Below, in pieces: positions 47,729-58,365 of a stretch of 64,000 bases of DNA (its first letter is position 1; each line of letters begins with the position of its first letter). The notes under the pieces were generated by a model. It was not told the DNA's origin and searched no databases. It was given only the letters and a program-made list of their open reading frames with translations. Origin of the DNA: Pochonia chlamydosporia 170 (taxonomy: Eukaryota > Ascomycota > Sordariomycetes > Hypocreales > Clavicipitaceae); NCBI RefSeq assembly GCF_001653235.2, contig NC_035796.1, positions 2,356,001-2,420,000 of the forward strand, in the 5' to 3' direction. The position numbers were made by a program, and so were the translations under genes.

Positions 47729-50700
47729 TGCCATCAACAGATATGGAAAGACAAAAACCACCACCCACCGACGATAGCGACTCTGGAGAGAATCAACAAT
47801 TGCAGATCCGAGGCTTGCTCCAGAGTCCGAAACAACCCAGTATCCCGCCACCATCCCCACCAATAGATACGTCTCGTGATGGTACCGATCAGCATCCTTC
47901 TGCAGCTGCAATAGCGGCTGCGTCGACCCTACGCGCGGCTTTCAGACCCGAGGCAAGTGGTAATTTGCGCTCGGTAACTCCGGACAATGTACCTGATGGC
48001 CGACGACTTGGTGCCAGCGCATTTGACAACTCGACCTTACCCATGCCTCGAGATGCGCCGCATGGTTCTCCTTTGGCTGTTCCAGGCAGCGCCAGTCGGC
48101 GCCAGGGTATGGTGTTCAATGACAGCTTCGAGGACCCTTCCTACGACGTAACCGAAACTGCAGCAAACCACCTTACCCAGCAAGCTGGCGCGCAGCAGCT
48201 TTCTCAACAGCAGCAGCAGAGGCATTCTAATGCGCCAGTACGACCGCGAACGAGGACATTGGATGCCGCCATGCTAATGCAGCAACGGGCGCCGGCAATC
48301 ACGGACCAAAGACACAGGGTCGGCAGTGTCAGCTCATCCGGCTCACAACCTCTACTTGACGACCAGAGGTCGTCCATCCCTGCGGTCGAGGTTGTAGGCT
48401 ACTCGTCAACAAACGCCTCGCGGCTCCAGGAGCCGTCAACACCACAGACACCATCCAAGTCAAAGGATAAGAAATCTAGCAAGCGGCTGTTGAAACGACA
48501 GGCATCCCGGCCATCTTCGCCTGTGCCCATTCCGTCTCCTTCCGTTGACTCATTTCCCTTGCCTATTGATACCCCAGAGCCAACGAAGCTGATCATGCTG
48601 ATGAAGACACTGGGTGGCCGGATGCGAGGCGAAATCATGTATCAATCACAAGACGAGGAGGGCGTTTGGCACAGCGGCATTGCCTACATTGATGACGAAA
48701 AAGCCTGCCTTATGTTTAATTCGGGTCAAGCAGGACCGTTTTTCACAACCATCATTTCCGACCTTCGAGGCTGCATTGTTCTTCCCATGACACATCCAGA
48801 AGATGGGAAGGATTGTCTAGAGCTTCTCGCAACTAGCCCAACCACTGAAATGTATTTGCGACCTGTGGTTCCGGAAGAGTGGAACTTGTGGCTTGCTGCA
48901 TTCTTATGTTGGCAGCAAACAAGATCACCAGCTCTGAAGGTGCAGAATGGAGCTGGGAACAGCAGTCCTTCTGGTATTGTTGGGCCACCGATAACCAAAG
49001 CAGCAACGGCTGCGGATGGGTCTAAAGCTGCCACCATCATCAAGGTCGGGACCATCTTGATGTGGGATAAGGGCCCGACGAGTTCCGCGAATGATCTCGT
49101 GCAGCGATCGTCCACCAGAGATACTTTGTCGCCCGGTGCCTCTTGGAGAAGAATATCTAGCATTCTCCAGGACAATGGTGAATTGAAATTGCTGATAGAG
49201 AATGAGATTTCCTCACTGTGCGCTATACAACTGTCACAGTTATCGAGATGTGCAATCCAGCAATTGGACCACACGGTACTAGACGAGGAATTTTGTCTTG
49301 CTATTTTCCCCATATATGCCAGCACAGCAACACACTTATCCATATTTCGTCCAATCTATTTGGCTTTGGATAGTCGTGTTCAGTTCGAAGTGTGGTTCGT
49401 GCTGCTTCGGGCCTTCGCTGTACCAGAGTTGTACAAACTGGATGCCAACGATCAAGAGTCTATACAGGAAGTGGCTGATCTGGAAGAGGAAAAGACTAGC
49501 GAGGAAACGTTCCGAATAGAGAAAACCATTGGTGTACGAGTAACGGAAGCAAAAGTTAAGGCACGGCCCACGAGCCTGGAGACACAGGCGCATGAGAGGC
49601 CTTTGAGAGTCGGACAAGATCCTTTGATTGGTAATTATGTTGCCGAAGTCATTTTGGACGGCGAAGTCAGAGCAAGGACTACGACGAAGCTGGCAACGAA
49701 GAACCCATACTGGAGGGAAGACTGCGAGTTTGTCGATCTGCCGCACACCGTGCAAGAGGTATCCGTTGTCTTGAAACGGACGGATTGTGGCCCGGATGGA
49801 GTATCAGGGGCAACTGGAGCAGGACGCCTTGGTACCAGCCAAGAAGTGTTGTATGGTACAGTGCACATCGCCTTGGATAAGCTTCAGCGTGGCAAGGACC
49901 ACGAGGACTGGCTGCAAATCATGGATGACAAGCAACAGCCGATAGGTTCCATGTTGATCAAAATCTCACATGCAGAGCAGATAGCCCTACTGGCCGCACA
50001 GTATGAGCAGCTGTCCGAGCTCTTGCATCGGTTTCCTTCGGGTCTGACAACCATGATATCAGCATCTCTGCCTGGTCAATTGCGTCGCTTATCAGAGATT
50101 TTCCTCAATATATTCCAAGCATCTGGGAACGCGGCTGAGTGGCTGATGGCACTTGTTGAAGACGAAATCGATGGCATCGGAAACGCAACGTCTATCAAGA
50201 AGTTCCGGTTCAGCAGCCGCTTAAAGTCAAACGAGTCGATCGAGTCTGCTAGCGATCGCGAACTGCTCGTGAGAGATATGAGCAAGTCACTTGCCGGCGA
50301 AGCCAATCTCCTATTCCGGGGCAACACCTTGCTAACACAATCCTTGGAGTTTCACATGCGTCGACTGGGCATGGAGTATCTGGAAGAGGTGCTGCAGGTC
50401 AAGATTGCTGAAATCAATGAGCTGAATCCCGACTGTGAGGTTGATACTAGTAGATTGCCTCATTGCACCGGCGCGGACATTGACCAGAGGTGGAATCGAC
50501 TGATTCAGTATACCACAGAGGTGTGGCACTGCATTGCAGAATCAGCGCATTCTCTGCCGGGCGAGCTTCGACACATCTTGAAGTATATCCGGGCTGTGGC
50601 GGAAGACCGATACGGTGATTTCCTCCGAACGGTTGCGTACACTGCGGTGTCTGGCTTCTTGTTCCTTCGCTTCATTTGCCCAGCCATCTTGTCGCCGAAG

Positions 50701-51540
50701 CTCTTTGGCTTGCTGCGTGACCATCCGCGCCCTCGGGCTCAGCGAACATTGACCTTGATTGCCAAGGTACTGCAGAAGATGTCCAACATGTCGACCTTTG
50801 GCAAACGTGAGGAATGGATGGAGCCCATGAACAGATTCCTGACTTCTCAACGGCCCATATTCCGAGACTACATTGACCAAGTATGTGGGATCCCCGCTGA
50901 ACGCGGCGGAGTAAAGAGCGTCCCTCCTGCCTATAGTACACCGATTACTATGCTGGGCCGCCTGGGTCCTACTGCCAAGGAAGGGTTTCCTAGCTTGCCG
51001 TACCTTATCGACCATGCGCGCAGCTTTGCCAGCTTAGTTCGCCTATGGGTAGACTCACGACCCGACGATGTTAAAAAGGGCCAAGTAGATGGCGAGCTCC
51101 TCATCTTCAACGACTTATGCAGCGGCTTGCAAAAACGAGCTGATGCCTGCCTAGCCCAGGTCCAACGCACGCGTGCCGCAAATGCAGCGTCTCGCGGGGT
51201 AGCCGAACAACTAGCCGAGTCCCTCGAACAAGCCACGCTCATCGAATCCCTTAGCATCCCTTACTCACTGCCGTCCGCATCAAGCGACGACCGGCCACCC
51301 GGTAGCTCAGGCAGCGACGGTGGAGATGAAGTCAATCCTCGACGAAGAAGCAAGGAGTGGCGACGCGGCAGAGACGGCCTCGAGAGCAGAAAGGCCAGCG
51401 GACTTCGCCAGGTCAGTGGCATGGGGTCTACGGGAACAACCAAGAGCAGCAAGAACGGCAAAGTGGGGAGGACTATATTGAATGGCATCATGAGAATAGG
51501 AGGCCGGGCAGAAAGTCCGGATGCAAAGGGGTCCAGATGA
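47728..51540 (+). CDS. Ras GTPase-activating protein with C2 domain (BUD2/CLA2-like)
   Basis: Intron-less 1270-aa protein predicted to switch off a Ras-type GTPase at the plasma membrane. Order: a disordered Ser/Pro/Gln-rich N-terminus (1-280) with a basic SKDKKSSKRLLKRQ stretch; a PH-like region (about 290-400); a C2 domain (about 620-750; LIGNYVAEVILDGEVRARTT); and a RasGAP domain (about 780-1060). The RasGAP part has the arginine-finger loop LLFRGNTLLTQ (about 859) and the diagnostic FLRFICPAILSPK (about 976). The tail is basic and Ser/Gly-rich. This architecture fits the Bud2-type GAP for Rsr1/Bud1 in polarity better than IRA/neurofibromin, which is far larger. That assignment is an inference. 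The leader contains upstream ORFs. Convergent with the cyclophilin gene. Confidence 0.9.
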   Translation: MPSTDMERQKPPPTDDSDSGENQQLQIRGLLQSPKQPSIPPPSPPIDTSRDGTDQHPSAAAIAAASTLRAAFRPEASGNLRSVTPDNVPDGRRLGASAFDNSTLPMPRDAPHGSPLAVPGSASRRQGMVFNDSFEDPSYDVTETAANHLTQQAGAQQLSQQQQQRHSNAPVRPRTRTLDAAMLMQQRAPAITDQRHRVGSVSSSGSQPLLDDQRSSIPAVEVVGYSSTNASRLQEPSTPQTPSKSKDKKSSKRLLKRQASRPSSPVPIPSPSVDSFPLPIDTPEPTKLIMLMKTLGGRMRGEIMYQSQDEEGVWHSGIAYIDDEKACLMFNSGQAGPFFTTIISDLRGCIVLPMTHPEDGKDCLELLATSPTTEMYLRPVVPEEWNLWLAAFLCWQQTRSPALKVQNGAGNSSPSGIVGPPITKAATAADGSKAATIIKVGTILMWDKGPTSSANDLVQRSSTRDTLSPGASWRRISSILQDNGELKLLIENEISSLCAIQLSQLSRCAIQQLDHTVLDEEFCLAIFPIYASTATHLSIFRPIYLALDSRVQFEVWFVLLRAFAVPELYKLDANDQESIQEVADLEEEKTSEETFRIEKTIGVRVTEAKVKARPTSLETQAHERPLRVGQDPLIGNYVAEVILDGEVRARTTTKLATKNPYWREDCEFVDLPHTVQEVSVVLKRTDCGPDGVSGATGAGRLGTSQEVLYGTVHIALDKLQRGKDHEDWLQIMDDKQQPIGSMLIKISHAEQIALLAAQYEQLSELLHRFPSGLTTMISASLPGQLRRLSEIFLNIFQASGNAAEWLMALVEDEIDGIGNATSIKKFRFSSRLKSNESIESASDRELLVRDMSKSLAGEANLLFRGNTLLTQSLEFHMRRLGMEYLEEVLQVKIAEINELNPDCEVDTSRLPHCTGADIDQRWNRLIQYTTEVWHCIAESAHSLPGELRHILKYIRAVAEDRYGDFLRTVAYTAVSGFLFLRFICPAILSPKLFGLLRDHPRPRAQRTLTLIAKVLQKMSNMSTFGKREEWMEPMNRFLTSQRPIFRDYIDQVCGIPAERGGVKSVPPAYSTPITMLGRLGPTAKEGFPSLPYLIDHARSFASLVRLWVDSRPDDVKKGQVDGELLIFNDLCSGLQKRADACLAQVQRTRAANAASRGVAEQLAESLEQATLIESLSIPYSLPSASSDDRPPGSSGSDGGDEVNPRRRSKEWRRGRDGLESRKASGLRQVSGMGSTGTTKSSKNGKVGRTILNGIMRIGGRAESPDAKGSR

Positions 51541-52029
51541 CCCGTTGCTATTTTTCAGTCATGGTCATGACTAAATCAAAGTCTATTTTGTTATTTTATT
51601 TCATATTTCCTATTTATTTAACAGTGTCGAGTCGGCATTGCTTAGGCATGCATTTTGGACAGGTGGCTAGCGTTGGTTTGTAGGGGGTGGAAAAGTAGTG
51701 AAAAGGCAGTTGAGTGGTATATATATACCTGGGTATATATGGGAATATATGATTCGACAAACTGTTACTTTGGAGCTGAATCTTGCTGAACTTCTGTTGT
51801 CTGTGTGCAAATGATGTGGCATGTGAGGTGAGGTAACTCGTAGGCATGTGTCTGAAATGGAATGCTAAACATGAACAGCATGGGCTAGCCTTAAACATGA
51901 ATCACGCATGGAAAAAGGTATTGACCAAGTCTCGACCTCAATTCCTATTTTACTCTTTATGTATCAGTCTCCATATCATTTACACAATTCTATACATCTT
52001 CGTCGTCATCATCATCGTCATCAGCCCGG
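51541..52029. other. Shared 3' region of RasGAP and cyclophilin-40 genes
   Basis: AT-rich spacer between convergent stops. It includes a perfect 9-bp inverted repeat (ATATATACC, two bases, GGTATATAT) at 51721-51740 that would fold as a hairpin in the RasGAP 3' UTR. Confidence 0.5.
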
Positions 52030-53287
52030 TCAAGAAAAGAACTTCTTAAACGCAGCCTTTTCCTTGGCCGCCCGCGCAGTAGCCTTGGCCTTGACCGAGG
52101 CCAGTTCCTTGGTAACCATGGCATCATTGGGAGCCAACTTGCTCGCCTCCTCGAGATCCTTGAGCGCAGCCTCCTCATCCTTGGCACGCACGTTGGCGAC
52201 GCCACGACGGTAAAAGGCCTTTGCGCGATCCGCGTCCGACGCACCGGACACGTTGAGCGCAGAGGTAGCGTGGCGGATGGCATCGTCCCAGGCCTCGAGC
52301 TTGACGCTCAGCAGGGCGGAGTTGTTGTTGAGAGAGAAGCGGAGGGCATCGAGGCTCTGCTTGGTGGAGGCGGGTTCGTTGTCTAGGTCCGGGTCCTCGT
52401 TGAGGTAGCGGAGGCCCTTTTCGTACTTTTCCACGCCGACGACGATGTTGCCGGCCTTGAAGGCCTTGTTGCCGTAGTCTTTGCAGTCAGAGGCGATTTT
52501 GAGAATGGTCTGGGCGTCGAGCTCGCCTTTGCAGTCCTCGGGGTAGTCTTCGTGGGGGTCGCCCATGGCGTCGGGTTGGGTGACGTTGGCTTGGAGGGCC
52601 TCGTCGCCGGTGAGCTGGCCGCAGTTGGCGATGAGGGCTTCCTTGATGGGTTTGTCGCCGGACTCGGTCTTGAGGTTCTCGATTTGGCGGACGATGGATT
52701 TGCCGTTGAGGACTTCGCCAAATACGACGTGCTTGCCGTCTAGGTGAGGGGTGGGGACTGTGGTGATGAAGAATTGGGAGCCGTTGGTGTCTGGGTGAAC
52801 TGGTTAGCGGTGCGAGACTTGGGATGATGTAGGATGGGATCGTTGGAGGATGATAAGGTTAATACGTACTAGGACCGGCATTGGCCATGGACAAGAGGAA
52901 TGGCTTCTCATGCTTCAAGGGAAACGCCTCGTCCTCGAATTTGTTGCCGTAGATGGACTCGCCGCCGGTGCCATCGCCAGCAGTAAAGTCACCACCCTGA
53001 CGGTGTTAGAAGAGGTTGATTCAAGTTTTCAGATGGTGACGTGACAGTCATATTGTACTCACCTGAATCATAAACTGCTTAATCACCCGGTGGAAGATGG
53101 AACCCTTGTAATGCAACGGCTTGCCTGACTTGCCGTTGCCCTTCTCGCCCGTGCAGAGACAGCGAAAGTTTTCAACCGTCTTAGGCACCAGGTCGGAGTA
53201 GAGTTCCATTGTGATGCGGCCGGCTGCCTTGCCGCCAATGGAAATGTCAAAAAAGACGCGAGGCCGGGTCGAGGTTTCAGTTGCCAT
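52030..53287 (-). CDS. Cyclophilin-40-type peptidyl-prolyl isomerase (Cpr6/Cpr7-like)
   Basis: Predicted 370-aa immunophilin, an Hsp90 co-chaperone with proline isomerase activity in the cytosol. Exons: 53287..53063, 52996..52870 and 52790..52030, with introns of 66 and 79 nt. The cyclophilin domain (about 8-175) shows [24 protein letters not shown] and the catalytic [20 protein letters not shown]. It ends with [20 protein letters not shown] and KHVVFGEV. The second and third of these are rebuilt across the two splice sites. A C-terminal TPR domain (about 215-355) with basic clamp residues binds the Hsp90 MEEVD tail in the family. Length matches yeast Cpr6. Start chosen at the [16 protein letters not shown] reading. 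Confidence 0.96.
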
Positions 53288-54678
53288 GTTGAGTGTGTGT
53301 GGTTCTGCGTGGTGTGTGGTGAACTGTCTCAACGGTACTCCGTACAGGTGTGGTATGTTTGAACTCGGGCACGCAAGATCTCAAGCTTCAATCTAGTGCC
53401 TTTCACAAGAGAAAAGAAATGAGGGCTTCTACGGCAAAGGAACCAAGGCACCGAATTCAGCTGGCAAGCAAAAGGTCAGCACTTGAGCATTTGGTCAAAC
53501 GGACATGATCAACGTGTATTGTTGTCTGGATCGGGGATATGCGGGGTAGTTATCTCAGTTGTTTGGGCTCAGGCTTCTGATTGAGATGTCATTGCCCGTT
53601 GACTGTGGATGAGAGATGATGAGGTGTCTGCGCGTTCAAAAATAGAATGCAGGGGAAAGAGACAACAGGACGGGTGGTTGCAGAGCGTGACGAGAGAAGA
53701 GGCGACGTTGGCGCGGGCTGTGTAGAGATTTGCGGACGGGTTGGTGATGGTGAGGGTGAGGGTGAAGTCAAAGTCGGCTGGGTGAGGGTTTGGAATGGTT
53801 GGATTGGGGTGCGTGAAGTTGTGCAACGACGTCGAGGGGTCAAATGAGGTGACCTACAGGAATGGTTGGTGATGTGTGAGAGGTGAAAGCCAGGGATCTG
53901 ATATGGCGTTGGACCGAAGGGGACGAGTGCGGCGTTTGAAGGCGTAAATAGAGATGTTTTCTCGTCGCTGAGATTATGTGTGCATGTGGTCTGGTTCGTT
54001 GCCTGGTGTCGATCAAGTGGTTTGTCTGCCGGTCGGGAGTGAGAGAGTGAGTGAGCGATATGGCTGATGGCCAAGGTCAAAGGCCAATCAATGGTGGGGT
54101 TGCAGGTTGAGCTGTGGAAGTTTCTAGTTTACTGGAGCAACAACGAATGTGACCAGAGTCTCGACTTCATTGTTTGCGGCCGCGTCGAGTGCGCACATGC
54201 AGCATCTGTCATCTTGTTCGGTTGGACACATTGAAATCACATACATTGGAATCACATTGTGAAGGTGCGAAAGGACATTTTCAACCAGGCTCCTTCAATT
54301 GCACAAATTAATGCAAATGCCAATTGTTATTGCGTCTGTTTTTGATACTCGTGCTTCACTTGCCATCAACTCCTCATGAAGATATGCGCCAGGCAAAACG
54401 TCCCGAGGGAATTCAATGCAATGCCACCGCCATAAGCCTAGAAATAGCCATACCCAAGATTGGCAACACAGCCCAATGTAACCAGCAATTGTGTTTCAAC
54501 ATTCCAAGTCTATCCTCCTCTTTGCGCCGCTTGCCAATGTGTTCTATGCAATGCTACTCTGCCCTTGTCTGTCCTGATTCCTTACCTCACAAACCGGACA
54601 GCCGCAATTATCCCTTCCAATTCTATTTATAACAATAACCATTTTAGGATCTCTATCGTTAAGCCATGATTTCCCCCC
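53288..54678. other. Gene-free stretch: cyclophilin promoter and DTD 3' flank
   Basis: Both neighbours are on the minus strand. The block 53590-54080 is low-complexity (TG/GA-rich plus strand) and gives repetitive Thr/Pro-rich false frames. It includes a G-rich run at 53739-53766 with potential to fold as a quadruplex. No gene is seen. Confidence 0.45.
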
Positions 54679-55422
54679 TCAATCAGACTTGTCATTATTT
54701 TGATTCCCCGCTTGTAACTCAAGCGTAACCTATCCACGTGTCAGCATCATCCATAAACAGCAGCAAACAGACAAACAACTGCAGGAAACACATACCGGTC
54801 CGTCATTCACCAATGCCACCTCCATCATGGCCTGGAACTTGCCATCCTTGACCTTGTCCGCGTCATATCCAGCCTTCACCTGGTCCACAAAGTAGTGGTA
54901 CAGCCGCTGTGCATCTTCTGGTGCTGCTGCGCCGTGAAAGTCGGGCTTGGTCCCCTTTTTCGTGCGCGCAAGGAGTGTGAATTGTGAGACTGAACAATAT
55001 GGTCAATATCGACTCCATGTGCCGCAAGATTTTTACCTACCGCATAGCACTTCACCGTTGATGTCTGTAACACTCTTTTTCCACTGTTGCTTGAATTAGC
55101 ATCGTGTAAATCGAGACGCGGATACCCCGAACAGGAATTGCACCGCTTACTCTTCCTCCATTTTCATCGTCCCAAAGTTTCATCTTGACGACCTTGTTGG
55201 CAATCTGCTGGGCTTCCTTTTCCGAGTCACCTGGCGCCACCGCCGCGAAAACAAGCACTCCACGCCCAATCGAAGAAATGACTTCCTTGTCTACCGTCAC
55301 TGAGGCGGACAGGACTCGTTGAATTATTGCTATACCAAAAAAATCAGGTCAGAAACCCCTTGTGTCGGCAGAGGGAAAACGGGTGGCGCATTCCTGCATG
55401 GAATTTGAGCTGTACCTTTCAT
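54679..55422 (-). CDS. DTD1: D-aminoacyl-tRNA deacylase (DTD)
   Basis: Predicted 157-aa DTD-fold enzyme that clears D-amino acids (and glycine mischarged on tRNA-Ala) from tRNAs; cytosolic. The gene is cut into five exons: 55422..55416, 55329..55151, 55083..55041, 54989..54796 and 54729..54679, with introns of 86, 67, 51 and 66 nt. The product begins [16 protein letters not shown], followed by [14 protein letters not shown] and [11 protein letters not shown], then [20 protein letters not shown]. The SQxxL motif of the latter, rebuilt over an exon junction, is one catalytic signature. [13 protein letters not shown] is the second (NxGP) and is also split by an intron. The first exon holds just seven bases. 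Its neighbour Not3/5 is divergent. Confidence 0.93.
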
Positions 55423-56309
55423 GATATCTAGGATGCAAACTGAGCTTCGAGAGCGCTGTGAATCGAATCAAAGCAATGTGATCGGGGAAAGGGGAAATTG
55501 GAACAACAAAAATTGGTGCAAAATGGGCCAAAGCAGCAAACACGACGCAGCCACTATGATGCCAATATGGGTAAGAATTGAAGCAAGCAAGCCACAGGGT
55601 GCATATGGTATATTTCTTGCGTCTAGTGCCTTGATGGCTTGGATACAGCCATTGCCATGAGTCGATGTATTGGCTGGTTTGGCTGATTGTGTTGCAATCG
55701 AATGTCATGTGAGATCTGATTCGTGTAGTTCTCTAGCACAAACACAACCGGTGGAGTACTCTTAGATAGCACACCGGCATAATATTGGTCATTATTTTGA
55801 CACATTATGCAAAAGATGAATCATAATTGAGATAAAATTAGAAAATGAATTATTTTTCATGCAATTGACAATATTTTGCATTTTAAATGCATAAAGGCTG
55901 GCCATCAACAGTCACCGCACTTCGCAGCCGCTATCAGCTGTGATAGTCGAGATACAAATTGCTGCTAGTCAGCCACAACGCAGTGACTTTTCCTTCCACT
56001 TCCCATCTGTCACGTCGATTGAGATCAACCTCCGACCACATCTCGCCAGGCCCAGCAACCACATCACCAACGTGTGCATCGGCAGGCAACACCAGCAACG
56101 ACGTTAACAACCCGTAACCAGCACCCTCGAGGCGCTTAACTCACCTACGCGACGTGCGCAACCGAAAAGATCCACGTGGCTAACCTCTTTTCCTCTGCGA
56201 CGGGGGGCGAACACTGCGTGACGCTCGAACTAATCTCGATCCCGAAAATCGTCACGATCGCGCAAAGTGCACGGGGCTTGGGGCTCAGAAGCTCCTCTCT
56301 GTTGAAACA
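55423..56309. promoter_or_regulatory. Divergent promoter region, DTD / Not3-5
   Basis: An 887-base region between divergent starts. A strongly AT-rich patch at 55790-55895 contains inverted ATGCAAAA (55807-55814) and TTTTGCAT (55874-55881), and a near-palindrome TGCATTTTAAATGCA at 55877-55891. The right part is GC-rich with a CCACGTGG E-box-like site at about 56172-56179. Confidence 0.4.
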
Positions 56310-58365
56310 ATGGCGGCACGAAAACTACAACAAGAAGTCGACAAGTGCTTCAAGAAGGTGGCCGAGGGCGTGGCCGAGTTTGAAGCCATCTACGACAAGA
56401 TTGAGCAGTCAAGTAATCCTGCACAAAAGGAGAAGCTTGAAGACAACCTCAAGCGAGAGATCAAGAAGCTGCAGCGTTTGCGAGACCAGATCAAAACATG
56501 GGCAGCGAGCAACGATATCAAGGACAAAGCTCCTTTATTAGAGCACCGGAAGCTCATCGAGACCGTGAGTGCCCAACTGCACCAAACAGTGCTGAGTGCA
56601 AACGGGACCCCTGCAGGCGATGGTGGCTAATCTCAAACGTCTTTGTGTAGCAAATGGAAAAATTCAAAGCGGTCGAAAAAGCCATGAAGACGAAGGCATA
56701 CTCGAAAGAAGGCTTATCAGCGGCAGCCAAACTGGATCCCAAAGAGCAAGCAAAGGTGGAGGCTGGTGAATTCTTGAGTAGCATGGTTGACGATCTGGAA
56801 CAACAAATCGAGTCACTAGAAGCTGAAAGCGAGTCGATACAAGCTACGATGAAGAAGGGCAAGAGTCAGGCTGCCAAGGCGGAACGCATGGCCGAGATCG
56901 ATCGAGTAATAGAACGGCATAAATGGCACCAAGGGAAGCTGGAGCTCATCCGAAGATCCCTGGAGAACGGTGCTGTCGATACGGAGCAAGTCAACGAGAT
57001 GGAGGAGAACATCCGGTACTATGTCTCTGATAATATGAACGATGACTTCATGGAAGACGAGGGTATCTACGACGAGCTGGATCTGGAGGATGAGGAAGGA
57101 ACCTATGGCATGGCCCAGGACAACGAGAAGGGCTCGTCTCAAGATACGCAATCGATACAAGACGACATTACCCCCGAACCCGAACAACCGTCAAAATCTT
57201 TGAGGAAAGTACAAAAGGACGTCGATACCGTAGGACGGAAAGCCTCTTCTCAAACCAAATCCCCATTGCCAGCGCTTGCTACGCTACACACTCCGTTAGC
57301 TTCGGCAAGCAATGGTAGTGTAGGAAGCTCGTCAATGAAGCCGGCTGCTGCGCCGTCAAGACCAGCAGGCGAGGGCCTCAAATATGCATCTGCTGCCGCG
57401 GCCGCTGCTGCAAGCGATAGGGGCAATGTTGGCATTGCACCCTTACCACCGCCGCCAGGGTCAAGCGTGGGAATATCACCTCTGCCACCAGTTCAGTCAA
57501 GGTCCAGCGCAACAAACTCCCCGGCTATTGCTCCAGCCCAGCCAACAACAAGCTTGGAATCGAGGGCTCCAGCACCACCTGCCGAGCCGGAAATCCCCAT
57601 TACCACACGAGCATCCAAGAAGAAGGCCACTGGGAAACAGCCTGCTGGCCTGGAACCTTCAGAAAGCTCAACAGGTGAGATTGAATGTCAAATTGTCCAA
57701 ATTCTACTCGCAATTGTTAACCGTAGATTCAATGACAGCTCAAACGAATGGTGCCACCAATGGTATCAAGCCGATCGTCGAGGAACCAGAGGAGGAGTCC
57801 ATCTATCATCTGCCCTCCTCATTGCAAGATCTTGTCGACTCGTACGAGGCATCGCGAAAACGGCCACTGCACCCATCGGCTCAATCTACGTTGAGATTGA
57901 TGACTGCCAGCCAAGCGGCGTTGCCAGATGTGCTAGATGCCGACGTTCCTCGTAACTACCGACCTGATATGCCTGTTCCTCAGACAGGATCCGGCTTTCC
58001 TCGAGAACCGTTATCAATCTTTGACGATCCTCGTCTGTATGGAAGAATAGATCCGGACACACTGTTTTACGTGTTTTACTATAAGCAAGGAACCGCGCAG
58101 CAGTATCTGGCTGCCAAGGCACTCAAGGATCAGAGCTGGCGATTCCACAAACAATACCAGACGTGGTTCCAGCGACACGAAGAGCCCAAGAATATCACTG
58201 AAGAGTTTGAGCAAGGAACTTATCGCTTCTTTGACTATGAAAGCACATGGTACGTGTTATGATATCCTCATCAGATGCACCAGCCCTTACTAACATTGAT
58301 ATAGGATGAACCGCAGAAAGGCAGACTTCAAGTTTGCTTACAAATTCCTCGAGGACGAGGTGTAA
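56310..58365 (+). CDS. CCR4-NOT complex subunit Not3/Not5
   Basis: Predicted 620-aa subunit of the CCR4-NOT deadenylase and transcription-control complex. Exons: 56310..56564, 56651..57674, 57727..58249 and 58305..58365. The N-terminal Not3 domain (about 1-230) is helical and coiled-coil rich, with [20 protein letters not shown] and [20 protein letters not shown], followed by [19 protein letters not shown]. In yeast Not5 this part senses ribosomes with an empty E site. A disordered Ser/Pro/Ala linker (about 270-470) follows. The C-terminal NOT box (about 500-620) ends with [20 protein letters not shown], the Trp codon being split by the last intron, and docks on Not1/Not2. Length agrees with fungal Not3/5. 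Confidence 0.95.

Noticed and set aside
53569..54080. Thr/Pro-rich minus-strand frames (TLTLTI and PSPSP-like)
   Set aside because: They are a by-product of the TG/GA-rich low-complexity DNA in the cyclophilin promoter.
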